The notes beneath the pieces are model-generated. The model was not told the DNA's origin. It ran no database searches and saw only the letters and a program-made list of their open reading frames with translations. DNA of 14,634 nt from Nanobdellota archaeon (lineage in GTDB: Archaea; Nanobdellota; Nanobdellia; Woesearchaeales; JAUYGA01), in contig JAUYGA010000047.1 of assembly GCA_030690755.1 (NCBI GenBank), positions 1-14,634 on the forward strand, in the 5' to 3' direction. Both the position numbers and the translations under genes were made by a program. How positions within the stretch are numbered: position 1 is the stretch's first letter; each line of letters starts with the position of its first letter. Below are positions 1 through 5,953 of this stretch, in pieces.

Positions 1-25
1 GAAGAAGAGCATTTGATTGATTGAA

Positions 26-46
26 CTTTTTTATTTAGAAAAAAAG
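26..46. terminator. possible bidirectional T-tract terminator
   Basis: A plus-strand run of seven T's (27-33 region) is followed by seven A's (39-45), which read as U7 on the minus strand just beyond the stop codon of the radical SAM gene. Archaeal polymerases terminate on short U-tracts without needing a strong hairpin, so this could end the minus-strand gene and any plus-strand gene entering from the left. Sequence-only call. Confidence 0.4.
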
Positions 47-52
47 GTTAGT

Positions 53-1159
53 TCACAAGAACTCAACATCCACCTGGAAACAGTCATAAGTCGGATATTC
101 CTCGACAATTGCAGGCATTGCTCCTTTATTTTTCAAAGCCTCTTTTAATACATCTGCGACTTTTATGCTTGTCAGAATTCGGGTTCTTTTTTTGTCAATA
201 CCTATGAGATTTTTAGGAACATCATGATGTTTTAGTATTCCCATAATAACTGGAATAGCTCCATAAATCGCGCCTCTGATTAGTAGGCCTTCTTTTGTTA
301 TTGTGTCATAATCTTTTGCAATGTTTTTTGCCCGCAACTTTATCCTGTTTGCCAATTGAACCTTGTCTTTCAGTTTCGCAGTGCAGTAATGCATATTAAG
401 CTTAGGATGTTTTCTGGCAGCATAAACCAATAGTTTCCTCGCCAGCTCTTCTGAACCTTTTATAGCATAACTCAGCTGATCTTTTGTCCTAAAACCCATT
501 TTAGTCAGCTTATTGACCTTATTATCAGCCACCTCTAACTCATTCAGATTAAGAAAATCAATATGCTTTGCAAAATAATCAATTATTTCTTTTGTCTTAT
601 TTTCCTTTCCAGGAATAGCAGGAATCTCAATTCCGACAGCCCATTTCCTTCTTTTGTGCTTTGCAACAAAAAGTCTAGGCCATATTTTTTTCTTGGTAAT
701 GTTATTAGAATCTAAGTCTACATGAAACCTTATTTCATCAAGGCCTGCTTTGTAAAGTCTGCTGAGACTGTTTTCATTTACAAGATCAAGAGAAGTGTAC
801 AGATGTATGTGAAAGTTTTTGCCAAACTCTTTTTTTAAAGCGCGTATGTATTTCACAGTCCTGTCAATCTTACAGAGGGGATCGCCTCCGGTGATTCCTG
901 CGCCTTTAGAACTGCACAGTCTTGCTTCTTTTATTATGTCGCTGATATTGCTCGTGGGCCATTCATTTGCGTAAACAACATCTTTGCCATATTTTTTATC
1001 TGATATAGAACAATAATAACAGCATCTTGGGCAAAGACCTGTTGCAAACAAAACAAGCTTTTCGCCTTTCACGCAAAGCTGGCAACCCTTTGGCAGTTTT
1101 CCTAACAAATAAGAATAGAACTTTGTTTTCTTGATATGTTTCTTACCTCTTTTTGTCAT
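53..1159 (-). CDS. radical SAM protein, COG2108-like (PFL-activase-related)
   Basis: This 368-aa protein is a radical SAM enzyme. Residues C43, C47 and C50 form the CxxxCxxC motif (sequence GLCPRCCYYC) that binds the [4Fe-4S] cluster. The GGDP motif at 91-94 is the SAM amino-group-binding motif of the TIM-barrel fold. A CxxC pair (C26, C29) just before the cluster loop and the context CVKGEKLVLFATGLCP match, from memory, the uncharacterised archaeal COG2108 family related to pyruvate formate-lyase activating enzyme. The substrate is unknown. A short basic N-terminus precedes the core. The ATG at 1157-1159 is preceded by a TATA box about 26 bases upstream, so the message is probably leaderless and this start is well supported. 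The gene upstream on the same strand (regulator, 1229-1939) has its own promoter, so the two need not be co-transcribed. Confidence 0.88.
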   Translation of the reverse strand: MTKRGKKHIKKTKFYSYLLGKLPKGCQLCVKGEKLVLFATGLCPRCCYYCSISDKKYGKDVVYANEWPTSNISDIIKEARLCSSKGAGITGGDPLCKIDRTVKYIRALKKEFGKNFHIHLYTSLDLVNENSLSRLYKAGLDEIRFHVDLDSNNITKKKIWPRLFVAKHKRRKWAVGIEIPAIPGKENKTKEIIDYFAKHIDFLNLNELEVADNKVNKLTKMGFRTKDQLSYAIKGSEELARKLLVYAARKHPKLNMHYCTAKLKDKVQLANRIKLRAKNIAKDYDTITKEGLLIRGAIYGAIPVIMGILKHHDVPKNLIGIDKKRTRILTSIKVADVLKEALKNKGAMPAIVEEYPTYDCFQVDVEFL

Positions 1160-1180
1160 ACGATATCTGTTTCTGTTCTT

Positions 1181-1190
1181 TTATTTAAAG
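1181..1190 (-). promoter_or_regulatory. TATA box of the radical SAM gene
   Basis: The minus strand reads CTTTAAATAA, a close archaeal TATA match preceded by an A-rich BRE-like stretch. Its centre is about 26 bases from the ATG at 1159, which places transcription start at or next to the start codon. Confidence 0.6.
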
Positions 1191-1228
1191 TTTTAGATTT
1201 TGCGATGGCCGCGGAGTTATTGCGATTA

Positions 1229-1939
1229 TTATTTTTTAGCTATTTTCCATAACACTTCAAAATAGTTCCTGTAACCTTCTGCAATCTCCTTATTTTTAAT
1301 TAAGATAATGAATGGTTTCTGCGTAAGAATATGCACTGAAACATAATCGCCAAAAATGCTGGTTGTAACTTCACTTTTAATTTCTAAATACCTAAATTCA
1401 AATTTTTTCATCCCAAAAGCAGGAGTTCCTTTGTAGCTGATATTCCCAATAATTCTCACTTTTAGATTTGACTTTTCCACTTGTTTAACAATCCTGGGCA
1501 TTTCATAAAGAGCGTAGAACGCTCTTCCTGTCGCGCCAAAAGAGCAAAATTCTTTCTGTTTCAGGACTAAATTAAGAAATGATCTCAGACCTTCTTTACC
1601 TTCGTAAACATTAATTTCAAAAGGCGTTTCTTCTATCTTTTTAATCTGTTTTAATTGAGAAATCAAATCCTGGACCAAGGTTTCTTTGGCTTTAACTGGG
1701 TTAAGCAGATTTTCGGGGTCTGCTGAATTAAAGTATTTCTTGCTGTTTCGTATCACATAATTGACGAGGCCTTTTTCTATCAGATGATTTAATACTGTAT
1801 AAGCAAGCGTTCTGTCCATTCCTACTTTTTTAGCTAGCTCGTTTGCAGACAGAGGCCCTTTCTGGAGAAGTTCGATATATAATTTAGCTTCATTTCCGGT
1901 AAGCCCTGATTCCTTAAGCTTTTCTTGAAATGCCTCCAT
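1229..1939 (-). CDS. TrmB-like transcriptional regulator
   Basis: This 236-aa protein has the TrmB-family layout. Residues about 5-70 form a winged helix-turn-helix (GLTGNEAKLYIELLQKG, then LSANELAKKVGMDRTLAY as the recognition region). A short coiled linker follows at about 80-105. The rest is a C-terminal effector-like domain (INVYEGKEGLRSFLNLVL; FGDYVSVHIL; IILIKNKEIAEGYRNYFEVLW). TrmB-type proteins are archaeal repressors or activators, often of sugar or membrane-related genes. An in-frame TTG at 1960 would add seven residues. I prefer the ATG at 1937-1939 because a TATA box lies about 27 bases upstream. Two inverted repeats surround that promoter and suggest autoregulation. The same intergenic region drives the divergent lipoprotein-like gene, a likely target. 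The ligand cannot be inferred. Confidence 0.8.
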   Translation of the reverse strand: MEAFQEKLKESGLTGNEAKLYIELLQKGPLSANELAKKVGMDRTLAYTVLNHLIEKGLVNYVIRNSKKYFNSADPENLLNPVKAKETLVQDLISQLKQIKKIEETPFEINVYEGKEGLRSFLNLVLKQKEFCSFGATGRAFYALYEMPRIVKQVEKSNLKVRIIGNISYKGTPAFGMKKFEFRYLEIKSEVTTSIFGDYVSVHILTQKPFIILIKNKEIAEGYRNYFEVLWKIAKK

Positions 1940-1943
1940 GAAT

Positions 1944-1964
1944 ATAGTTGCAGATATCAACTAT
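1944..1964. promoter_or_regulatory. inverted repeat at TrmB-like gene start (operator candidate)
   Basis: ATAGTTG (1944-1950), a 7-base spacer, then CAACTAT (1958-1964) form a perfect 7-bp inverted repeat. It covers the presumed transcription start and abuts the TATA box (1961-1970), so protein bound here would block initiation. The half-site shares GTTG/CAAC with the second palindrome at 1971-1991. Confidence 0.5.
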
Positions 1965-1970
1965 ATAATT
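1961..1970 (-). promoter_or_regulatory. TATA box of the TrmB-like gene
   Basis: The minus strand reads AATTATATAG, about 27 bases upstream of the ATG at 1939. It lies between two inverted repeats. Confidence 0.5.
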
Positions 1971-1991
1971 GTTGTTATTTTAAATAACAAC
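1971..1991. promoter_or_regulatory. 21-bp perfect palindrome in divergent promoter region
   Basis: GTTGTTATTT, one central T, and AAATAACAAC form a perfect inverted repeat with 10-bp arms. It lies between the TATA box of the regulator (1961-1970) and that of the divergent operon (from 1992). It is well placed for a dimeric winged-helix protein, most simply the TrmB-like product, to control both directions. Binding is inferred. Confidence 0.55.
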
Positions 1992-2006
1992 TTAAATATA
2001 AATATA
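1992..2006 (+). promoter_or_regulatory. TATA region for the 2044-2912 operon
   Basis: TTAAATATAAATATA would place transcription start near 2025-2030, giving a short leader before the ATG at 2044. A weaker CTTAATAAC at 2014-2022, about 26 bases from the ATG, would give a leaderless transcript instead. Confidence 0.45.
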
Positions 2007-2043
2007 GGTCCGGCTTAATAACTTTAGTGTTGAAAATTGGTCT

Positions 2044-2598
2044 ATGAAAAAAATACCTTTAGTTGGAATATTATGTTTAACAATAGGTGGATTGAGCGCT
2101 TGTGAGTATCAACCAAACAAAAAAAGCGAACATTACTATCGCACATTTAGTCACCCTTACATATGCAGAGAAATCCTTATTTGGCCTGAAAATCATTTTA
2201 AAGAACCAAAAGAAATTAAGTTAGAATCTGTTGAAGGGAAAATAAAACAGTTGGAAGGATTAGAAGGTTATACTAGTACAACATCGCCAAACGGCGGCAG
2301 GTATTATTATACACTAAAAAGAGATTCAATCGTTTTTATTACATTAGATAACAGACGCAAATTTGTTTATGTTGGAGACTTCTTTGGCGGAAAAAATGAC
2401 GAAGTCAAATTGGCTGTATTACCTGTATCAAAATTAGAATTACCTGTATCAAAATTAGAAGAAGGCTCTAACTTTTTTGAGGAATCTAGACTTGTTGAAT
2501 GTGAAAATACCAAAAAAGCATTTGAACAAGTTCCACTAACAAAACTGCAACATTTAGATGGAATAATTGAAGACTATGAAATAGTTAAAGATTTTTAA
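2044..2598 (+). CDS. lipoprotein-like secreted protein, unknown function
   Basis: This 184-aa protein starts with a typical secretion signal: KK at 2-3, a hydrophobic stretch at about 4-16, then LSAC at 17-20, which fits a lipobox with C20 as the lipidated residue. The mature part is hydrophilic, has no further membrane segment and contains several aromatic and Lys/Glu-rich stretches. I recognise no domain. LPVSKLE occurs twice in tandem, encoded by a perfect 21-bp duplication at 2419-2460. The gene is divergent from the TrmB-like regulator and lies 5 bp before the next gene, so the two form an operon. It is expected to be anchored on the outer face of the membrane. Function is unknown. Confidence 0.7.
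   Translation: MKKIPLVGILCLTIGGLSACEYQPNKKSEHYYRTFSHPYICREILIWPENHFKEPKEIKLESVEGKIKQLEGLEGYTSTTSPNGGRYYYTLKRDSIVFITLDNRRKFVYVGDFFGGKNDEVKLAVLPVSKLELPVSKLEEGSNFFEESRLVECENTKKAFEQVPLTKLQHLDGIIEDYEIVKDF
2419..2460 (+). repeat. 21-bp perfect tandem duplication
   Basis: Positions 2419-2439 and 2440-2460 are identical. The duplication is in frame and adds one LPVSKLE unit to the lipoprotein-like protein. The lack of any silent difference suggests a recent slippage event. Confidence 0.9.
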
Positions 2599-2603
2599 CG
2601 AAA

Positions 2604-2912
2604 ATGAAAACTAAAGAACAAACTTTAACCTTAACTCAAATAGTCTGTCAGACCTTAACTAAAGAGATTATTCCTGAAAGTGATTTTGAGAAACATATCA
2701 AAAATTGTTTTTATTCGTTTTCTTTGGGGGTTATGCTTGGCGCCGGCGAAAAAAAACTAGTTGGAAGCCCTTATATTAGTGCTGCTTTAACTGCTGCGGA
2801 TGGTACGCAGGGGGTAATTACTCCTTTACACTTATTTTATTGGGCAGGCGTTGCAACAAATTATATCTGCGAGATCTATGAGATTCTCAATAAAAGATTA
2901 TATCTTCAATAA
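2604..2912 (+). CDS. small hydrophobic protein, unknown function
   Basis: This 102-aa protein matches no family I recognise. Residues 1-32 are polar. The middle (about 36-50, FYSFSLGVMLGAG, and 55-90, with SAALTAADGTQG and HLFYWAGVATNYI) is rich in Gly, Ala and aromatics and could contain one or two membrane-associated segments. The ATG follows the stop of the lipoprotein-like gene by 5 bp, so translation is probably coupled and the two may work together at the membrane. The 3' end is odd: a degenerate copy of its last ~43 bases recurs at 3121-3163, on the far side of a block of hairpins. The original reading frame may therefore have ended differently (see findings). Confidence 0.6.
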   Translation: MKTKEQTLTLTQIVCQTLTKEIIPESDFEKHIKNCFYSFSLGVMLGAGEKKLVGSPYISAALTAADGTQGVITPLHLFYWAGVATNYICEIYEILNKRLYLQ

Positions 2913-3163
2913 AATGCACGGAGTTTTCTACTAAGTCTATGACTGGTGGCGAAAACATGCAATATCTTCTGTGAAAAACTCTAGCATCCTGAGAAACGCT
3001 CCATGCGTTTCTGGGACACCAGAAATTGCTTCGGCAATTTCTTAGTGCTCAAAAGTAACCGACCCGAGCGAAGCGAGCATCCCGCCAGTCTATGACTGGC
3101 GGTGGTCGGTTACTTTTTGAGAATTATATTTATGAGGTCTATGAGATTCTCAGCAAATATTGA
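2858..3163 (+). repeat. degenerate 43-bp direct repeat bracketing a hairpin block
   Basis: Positions 2858-2900 and 3121-3163 match at 32 of 43 bases, including a 15-base identical run (TCTATGAGATTCTCA). The first copy encodes the C-terminus of the 102-aa protein. The second would encode NYIYEVYEILSKY and then a stop. Between them lie the hairpins at 2992-3121. Confidence 0.65.
2992..3121. other. three-hairpin non-coding block
   Basis: Three strong inverted repeats lie in series. (1) AGAAACGC/GCGTTTCT, 2992-2999 with 3005-3012. (2) AGAAATTGC/GCAATTTCT, 3021-3029 with 3034-3042, closing a TTCG tetraloop flanked by C-G, the very stable cUUCGg form. (3) A 17-bp stem with one bulge, 3048-3064 with 3104-3121, which encloses CCGCCAGTC/GACTGGCGG (3082-3090 with 3094-3102) and a loop segment CGAGCGAAGCGAG (3064-3076). 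I see no credible coding frame. It could be a terminator cluster, a REP/MITE-like repeat or a structured RNA; its loop motif recurs at 13068 and 13156. Confidence 0.6.
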
Positions 3164-3197
3164 AATAAGGTCCAATTAAGGTTTTCTTCCGAACAAT

Positions 3198-3626
3198 CTA
3201 TGGTTTCAGTCTGCTGGAAGAATCATTTATTCCTATCTCTTTTTTAACTTCAGTCAATAGCGGCTTAAAACAAGCTTTTGCTAAAGAGATTGCATCATCA
3301 GCTTCTTCTTTTTTAGGAGCATACCCATAATAATTGATATTGTGCCTTATTCTTCTAAGACGGTCAATAAGACTTATAGACCGCGAAGTTTCAACTTTTA
3401 TTTTCATCAGTTCATTCAGAGGCTCCAAATGATCTTCCGATTCAACGCCCTGAGCAACTAACAAAGAATCGCCTAGCATCCTGAAACATTCATAGATATT
3501 TCTGATTATGTTAAATGCAGAGTCATCATTAGATTCCAATGTCAGAGTATAGTCCATTTGTTTTGAAGAAGCATACAGTATGCTTAATGCATTTTTCTTA
3601 TCAGGATGTTTCTGTCGTTGAATCAT
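3198..3626 (-). CDS. HEPN-domain protein, probable toxin of HEPN/MNT pair
   Basis: This 142-aa all-helical protein is the partner of the upstream nucleotidyltransferase. The signature is DRLRRIRHNINYYGY: R89-x5-H95 fits the HEPN RNase motif Rx4-6H, followed by N96 and tyrosines 99-100. HEPN toxins of this class are RNases acting on cellular RNA and are neutralised by the paired MNT protein. In the well-studied HepT proteins the motif is Rx4HxY with an AMPylated Tyr two residues after the His; here the nearest Tyr is four residues on, so this is a different HEPN branch. The start codon overlaps the MNT stop codon (ATGA, 3623-3626), which indicates translational coupling. The toxic role is inferred from family and arrangement. 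Confidence 0.75.
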   Translation of the reverse strand: MIQRQKHPDKKNALSILYASSKQMDYTLTLESNDDSAFNIIRNIYECFRMLGDSLLVAQGVESEDHLEPLNELMKIKVETSRSISLIDRLRRIRHNINYYGYAPKKEEADDAISLAKACFKPLLTEVKKEIGINDSSSRLKP

Positions 3627-4195
3627 GGTCGGACCTCCAATAATCCATCTAATACTATTCCGTTTGCTATGTTTGTGAATAAGTTTAAATCTATTTTGTT
3701 TCTTGAGAAAATATGAAGATTAACTTTAATATTTCTTCTGAAACCAAGGTTATCCAATGTTTCGAGACTTTCTATGCGCATCTCACGATTGCCCAGAACC
3801 TCTATCCCTATATCGATATCACTCTTTTCATTGTCTGCGCCCCATCTGTAGCTTCCAAAAAGGATTATTGCCTTGGCCTCTGGAATCTTGCTGTACACTT
3901 TTGCGATAATACCTGATCCATAAATTAATTCTAGATTGTATGGTATTTTTCTGGTCATCATAAAAGGATCCTTTTGGTCTGCAATATAAATTCTCCATGC
4001 ATTTCCTATTGCCTCTTTCTTGAGAAATCCTTCTTTTATCAATCGCGCAACTGTTATTTTTGCTGATGTTTTTGAGATACCTGTATTTTTCGCTATATCA
4101 TTCAGACTCATGGTCTCCTGTGGAAAAGAGAAAAAATAATGGAGAATTTTTCTATAGCTCTGAGGAACGTCTTTATTCTTTTTCTTTGATGTCAT
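3623..4195 (-). CDS. wHTH-MNT nucleotidyltransferase, probable antitoxin
   Basis: This 190-aa protein fuses an N-terminal winged helix-turn-helix (about 12-70; LNDIAKNTGISKTSAKITVARLIKEG is the helix-turn-helix) to a minimal nucleotidyltransferase domain (about 85-190). The catalytic motif is GS at 114-115, ten residues, then DID with D126 and D128 (GSx10DxD). The strand that should carry the third metal-binding Asp reads KVNLHIF, with N159 where Asp is usual, so transferase activity may be weak or absent. MNT antitoxins inactivate HEPN toxins, in known cases by AMPylation. The added DNA-binding domain suggests that this protein also represses its own promoter, where an 8-bp inverted repeat brackets the TATA box. 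The ATG at 4193-4195 lies about 29 bases from that TATA box. Confidence 0.8.
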   Translation of the reverse strand: MTSKKKNKDVPQSYRKILHYFFSFPQETMSLNDIAKNTGISKTSAKITVARLIKEGFLKKEAIGNAWRIYIADQKDPFMMTRKIPYNLELIYGSGIIAKVYSKIPEAKAIILFGSYRWGADNEKSDIDIGIEVLGNREMRIESLETLDNLGFRRNIKVNLHIFSRNKIDLNLFTNIANGIVLDGLLEVRP

Positions 4196-4202
4196 TTTCC
4201 TG

Positions 4203-4242
4203 TTGGTAACATTTAAGACTATTTAAGCTTTTTGGTTACCAA
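4203..4242. promoter_or_regulatory. TATA box bracketed by an inverted repeat (TA operator candidate)
   Basis: TTGGTAAC (4203-4210) and GTTACCAA (4235-4242) are perfect 8-bp inverted repeats with a 24-base spacer. Inside the spacer is the minus-strand TATA box GCTTAAATAG (about 4219-4228), correctly placed for the ATG at 4195. ATTTAAG also occurs twice at a 10-base interval (4211-4217, 4221-4227). This is a natural target for the wHTH domain of the MNT protein; binding is inferred. Confidence 0.55.
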
Positions 4243-4403
4243 GCGGTTTTCAAAAAGTTCAATCGAGCTGTTTTAATACCAATGTAGATTTGCAAGTTTA
4301 GATAATAAGGTCAAATAAAGGTTTTCTTCGGAACTTCGCCACAAAGGGCGTGTTTCTGGTCGCGGCGTTATGCCTTTATGCGATTTATCTGTGATTTGTA
4401 ATC

Positions 4404-4429
4404 GGTTTCTTGTGAAACCATATGGTTTC
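4404..4429. other. alternative hairpins GGTTTC/GAAACC
   Basis: GGTTTC (4404-4409) pairs with GAAACC (4414-4419) across a TTGT loop. The same GAAACC arm also belongs to a perfect 16-bp palindrome, GAAACCATATGGTTTC (4414-4429). The two structures are mutually exclusive. The block is just beyond the stop codon of the minus-strand gene at 4438, so it may be part of its 3' end. Confidence 0.4.
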
Positions 4430-4437
4430 CGTAAAGT

Positions 4438-4845
4438 TTATCGGATTTTTAATAATGTTTTCAAAGAATTCTTTAACTTCAGTTTCAAGTCATTAATATT
4501 ATCATAATAAATAATCTCTTTCACAGCAGGACATCCCATAACTAATCCGGAAATTTTGCTTCCTGACTTCGCCACAACAACTAATGGCTTTTTCAGAATT
4601 GTTGCTTCCCTTATTTCCATGCCCTGGCCTGTTGATGGTGTTGTTTGCTCTCCAATGATAATGTCAGCTTCCTTAACTTTCTGAAACGCCTGATTATGCC
4701 TCTCTTGATATGTGTTTTTTGATTTCTTTGTGTCAATTGGAGAGCTGACGCTTCCAAATTTCTTGCAAATTTCAGTCATTGCATTGTATAGTTTTAATCT
4801 TTCTTTGTCATTAGGCAGCGCGCCTAAAATCAATATTTTTTTCAT
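4438..4845 (-). CDS. nucleoside 2-deoxyribosyltransferase / DNPH1-like protein
   Basis: This 135-aa Rossmann-like protein resembles the nucleoside 2-deoxyribosyltransferase superfamily, in particular the DNPH1 (Rcl) 5-hydroxymethyl-dUMP N-hydrolase branch. It begins with a strand and nucleotide-binding turn (KILILGALPNDKERLKLYNAM, with 'LGAL' in the place of the usual 'cGS'). It continues with KEADIIIGEQTTPSTGQGMEIREA, where E77 after GQGM corresponds to the catalytic glutamate, and ends with KPLVVVAKSGSKISGLVMG. The family cleaves or exchanges N-glycosidic bonds of deoxynucleosides or deoxynucleotides, so a role in nucleotide sanitation or salvage is likely; the exact substrate is not visible. 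The length fits DNPH1-type enzymes. A TATA box about 26 bases upstream of the ATG supports the start. Confidence 0.72.
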   Translation of the reverse strand: MKKILILGALPNDKERLKLYNAMTEICKKFGSVSSPIDTKKSKNTYQERHNQAFQKVKEADIIIGEQTTPSTGQGMEIREATILKKPLVVVAKSGSKISGLVMGCPAVKEIIYYDNINDLKLKLKNSLKTLLKIR

Positions 4846-4867
4846 GAGTGTGATGAAATGTTTCCCC

Positions 4868-4877
4868 TATAATAAGT
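4868..4877 (-). promoter_or_regulatory. TATA box of the DNPH1-like gene
   Basis: The minus strand reads CTTATTATAG, centred about 26 bases from the ATG at 4845. The inverted-repeat element at 4890-5093 begins 13 bases upstream of it. Confidence 0.5.
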
Positions 4878-4889
4878 GTGCACGAAACA

Positions 4890-5093
4890 TATGTGCATAG
4901 CATCTTTAAAATTCTCGATGAGATTTTTAAGGGAGCTACGTTCCAGTGACTTGCGAGTGAGCTCGTGACTTGTCGCGAGCATGCGAGCGACTCGCATGCA
5001 GTCACTCGCTCACAATTGACTGGACCAACCCCTCGTAACGCTCGTCGCTGTTTTTTATTTATTGAATTTTAACCTTATGATGCTATGCACATA
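4890..5093. mobile_element. MITE-like element with 15-bp terminal inverted repeats
   Basis: The ends are perfect inverted repeats: TATGTGCATAGCATC (4890-4904) and its reverse complement (5079-5093). The pairing continues with TTAAAATTC (4906-4914) against GAATTTTAA (5064-5072) after a six-base interruption on the right arm. Inside are nested stems: TCCAGT/ACTGGA (4942-4947 with 5019-5024), an imperfect stem around GTGAGC..GTGACT / AGTCAC..GCTCAC, and a perfect apical GCATGCGAG/CTCGCATGC hairpin with a CGA loop (4980-5000). At about 204 bp it codes for nothing convincing. The architecture is that of a non-autonomous inverted-repeat element. No clear target-site duplication is visible. It fills the space between the DNPH1-like gene and the TatD gene. 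Confidence 0.6.
4970..5006 (+). repeat. 37-nt hairpin repeat, copy 1
   Basis: This 37-nt block matches 6003-6039 at 35 positions. The two differences are on opposite arms of the same hairpin (A-T here, C-G in the other copy), so pairing is kept. It forms the tip of the 4890-5093 element. Confidence 0.8.
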
Positions 5094-5107
5094 ACTAAAA
5101 CTACTTC

Positions 5108-5908
5108 TCAAGCAAACACATTCTGGTAATTCATCCAGATATTATTTGCGACTTCAATATCTTCCATCTGCTTTATTTTTGCTATCTTCTTTATTGTTTC
5201 AGCCACAAATGCTGGTTCGTTTCGAACATCTGGAACTGGGCTTAAGTATGGACAATCTGTTTCTGTGAGGAGCTGGCTTAGATTTACTTTTTTGACAAGT
5301 TTTTGGAAGTTTTTATTCCTGACAATTATCGGAGGTATTGAGAAAAACCAGCCATTGTCTCTTGCTTTTTCAATCAATTCTGTTTTTCCGCCAAAGCAAT
5401 GCAGTACGACTTTTTTTAAATTAGAATTTTCAAGCATTGACACTGCTGTTGCTTCTGCATCTCGCGAGTGCACAATTATCGGCTTTTTTATCTCCTCGCA
5501 TACTTTGATTATTTTTTCAAAATCAGTTTTTTGCCGCTCTATATCTTTGCCAGAATGAAGGTCTAAGCCAACTTCGCCTACTGCAATGAACTTTTCCTTG
5601 TTCTTTTTCAGCCAGTCGAGCTGCTCATCTATGTCAAATGGTTTGAATTTAAGAGAGGATTCGCGCATTGATTCGTTTTCCAGCGCATCAATAGGATATA
5701 AGCCGAATGATGCTTCAACAATATCATATTTTTTTGATAAATCGAGAGCAATTTTGTTTGTCTCTGGCGTTATGCCTGCAGTGATTATTTTTTTAACTCC
5801 TGCTTTTTTTGCATTATCTATTACTTTATCTAGATCCTTGCTGAACTTATAATGGTCTAAGTGGGCGTGGACGTCAACTAAGTTAAGATTATTGTTGGAT
5901 TGTTGCAT
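5108..5908 (-). CDS. tatD: TatD-family metal-dependent DNase/hydrolase
   Basis: This 266-aa protein is a complete TatD-family TIM-barrel hydrolase. The metal ligands are where expected: HAH at 14-16 (VDVHAHLDH), E112 in AVGEVGLDLH, H147 in IIVHSRDA, H170 in VVLHCFGG and D218 in LLTETDCPYLSP. The length matches the usual ~260 residues. TatD enzymes are metal-dependent nucleases acting on DNA ends and are linked to DNA repair or degradation. The short polar N-terminus has no signal peptide, so the protein is cytosolic. The ATG at 5906-5908 lies about 28 bases from a T/A-rich TATA-like sequence, again consistent with a leaderless mRNA. It is separated from its downstream neighbour by the inverted-repeat element and probably stands alone. 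Confidence 0.92.
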   Translation of the reverse strand: MQQSNNNLNLVDVHAHLDHYKFSKDLDKVIDNAKKAGVKKIITAGITPETNKIALDLSKKYDIVEASFGLYPIDALENESMRESSLKFKPFDIDEQLDWLKKNKEKFIAVGEVGLDLHSGKDIERQKTDFEKIIKVCEEIKKPIIVHSRDAEATAVSMLENSNLKKVVLHCFGGKTELIEKARDNGWFFSIPPIIVRNKNFQKLVKKVNLSQLLTETDCPYLSPVPDVRNEPAFVAETIKKIAKIKQMEDIEVANNIWMNYQNVFA

Positions 5909-5930
5909 TGGGTATGGTTTACCTTGGGCC

Positions 5931-5942
5931 TTTAAAAATATT
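5931..5942 (-). promoter_or_regulatory. TATA-like box of the TatD gene
   Basis: The minus strand reads approximately ATATTTTTAAAG, centred about 28 bases upstream of the ATG at 5908. Confidence 0.45.
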
Positions 5943-5953
5943 AGGTTTACGAT

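Larger units (their letters stand above)
3165..4334 (+). repeat. 30-bp direct repeats flanking the HEPN/MNT module
   Basis: Positions 3165-3194 and 4305-4334 match at 27 of 30 bases (differences at repeat positions 9, 13 and 26). One copy ends 4 bases before the stop-codon end of the HEPN gene. The other lies about 110 bases upstream of the MNT start. The two genes and their promoter fall inside, as expected for a cassette moved or duplicated by recombination between the repeats. Confidence 0.65.

Noticed and set aside
1..24. Possible 3' end of a plus-strand gene (EEEHLID and stop)
   Set aside because: Only seven codons are visible and other frames also end nearby; not enough to support a gene.
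3713..3916. Plus-strand 67-aa reading frame
   Set aside because: Lies wholly antisense to the well-supported MNT gene.
4811..5005. Minus-strand 64-aa reading frame over the inverted-repeat element
   Set aside because: It overlaps the DNPH1-like gene and consists of the hairpin sequence; no sign of coding.
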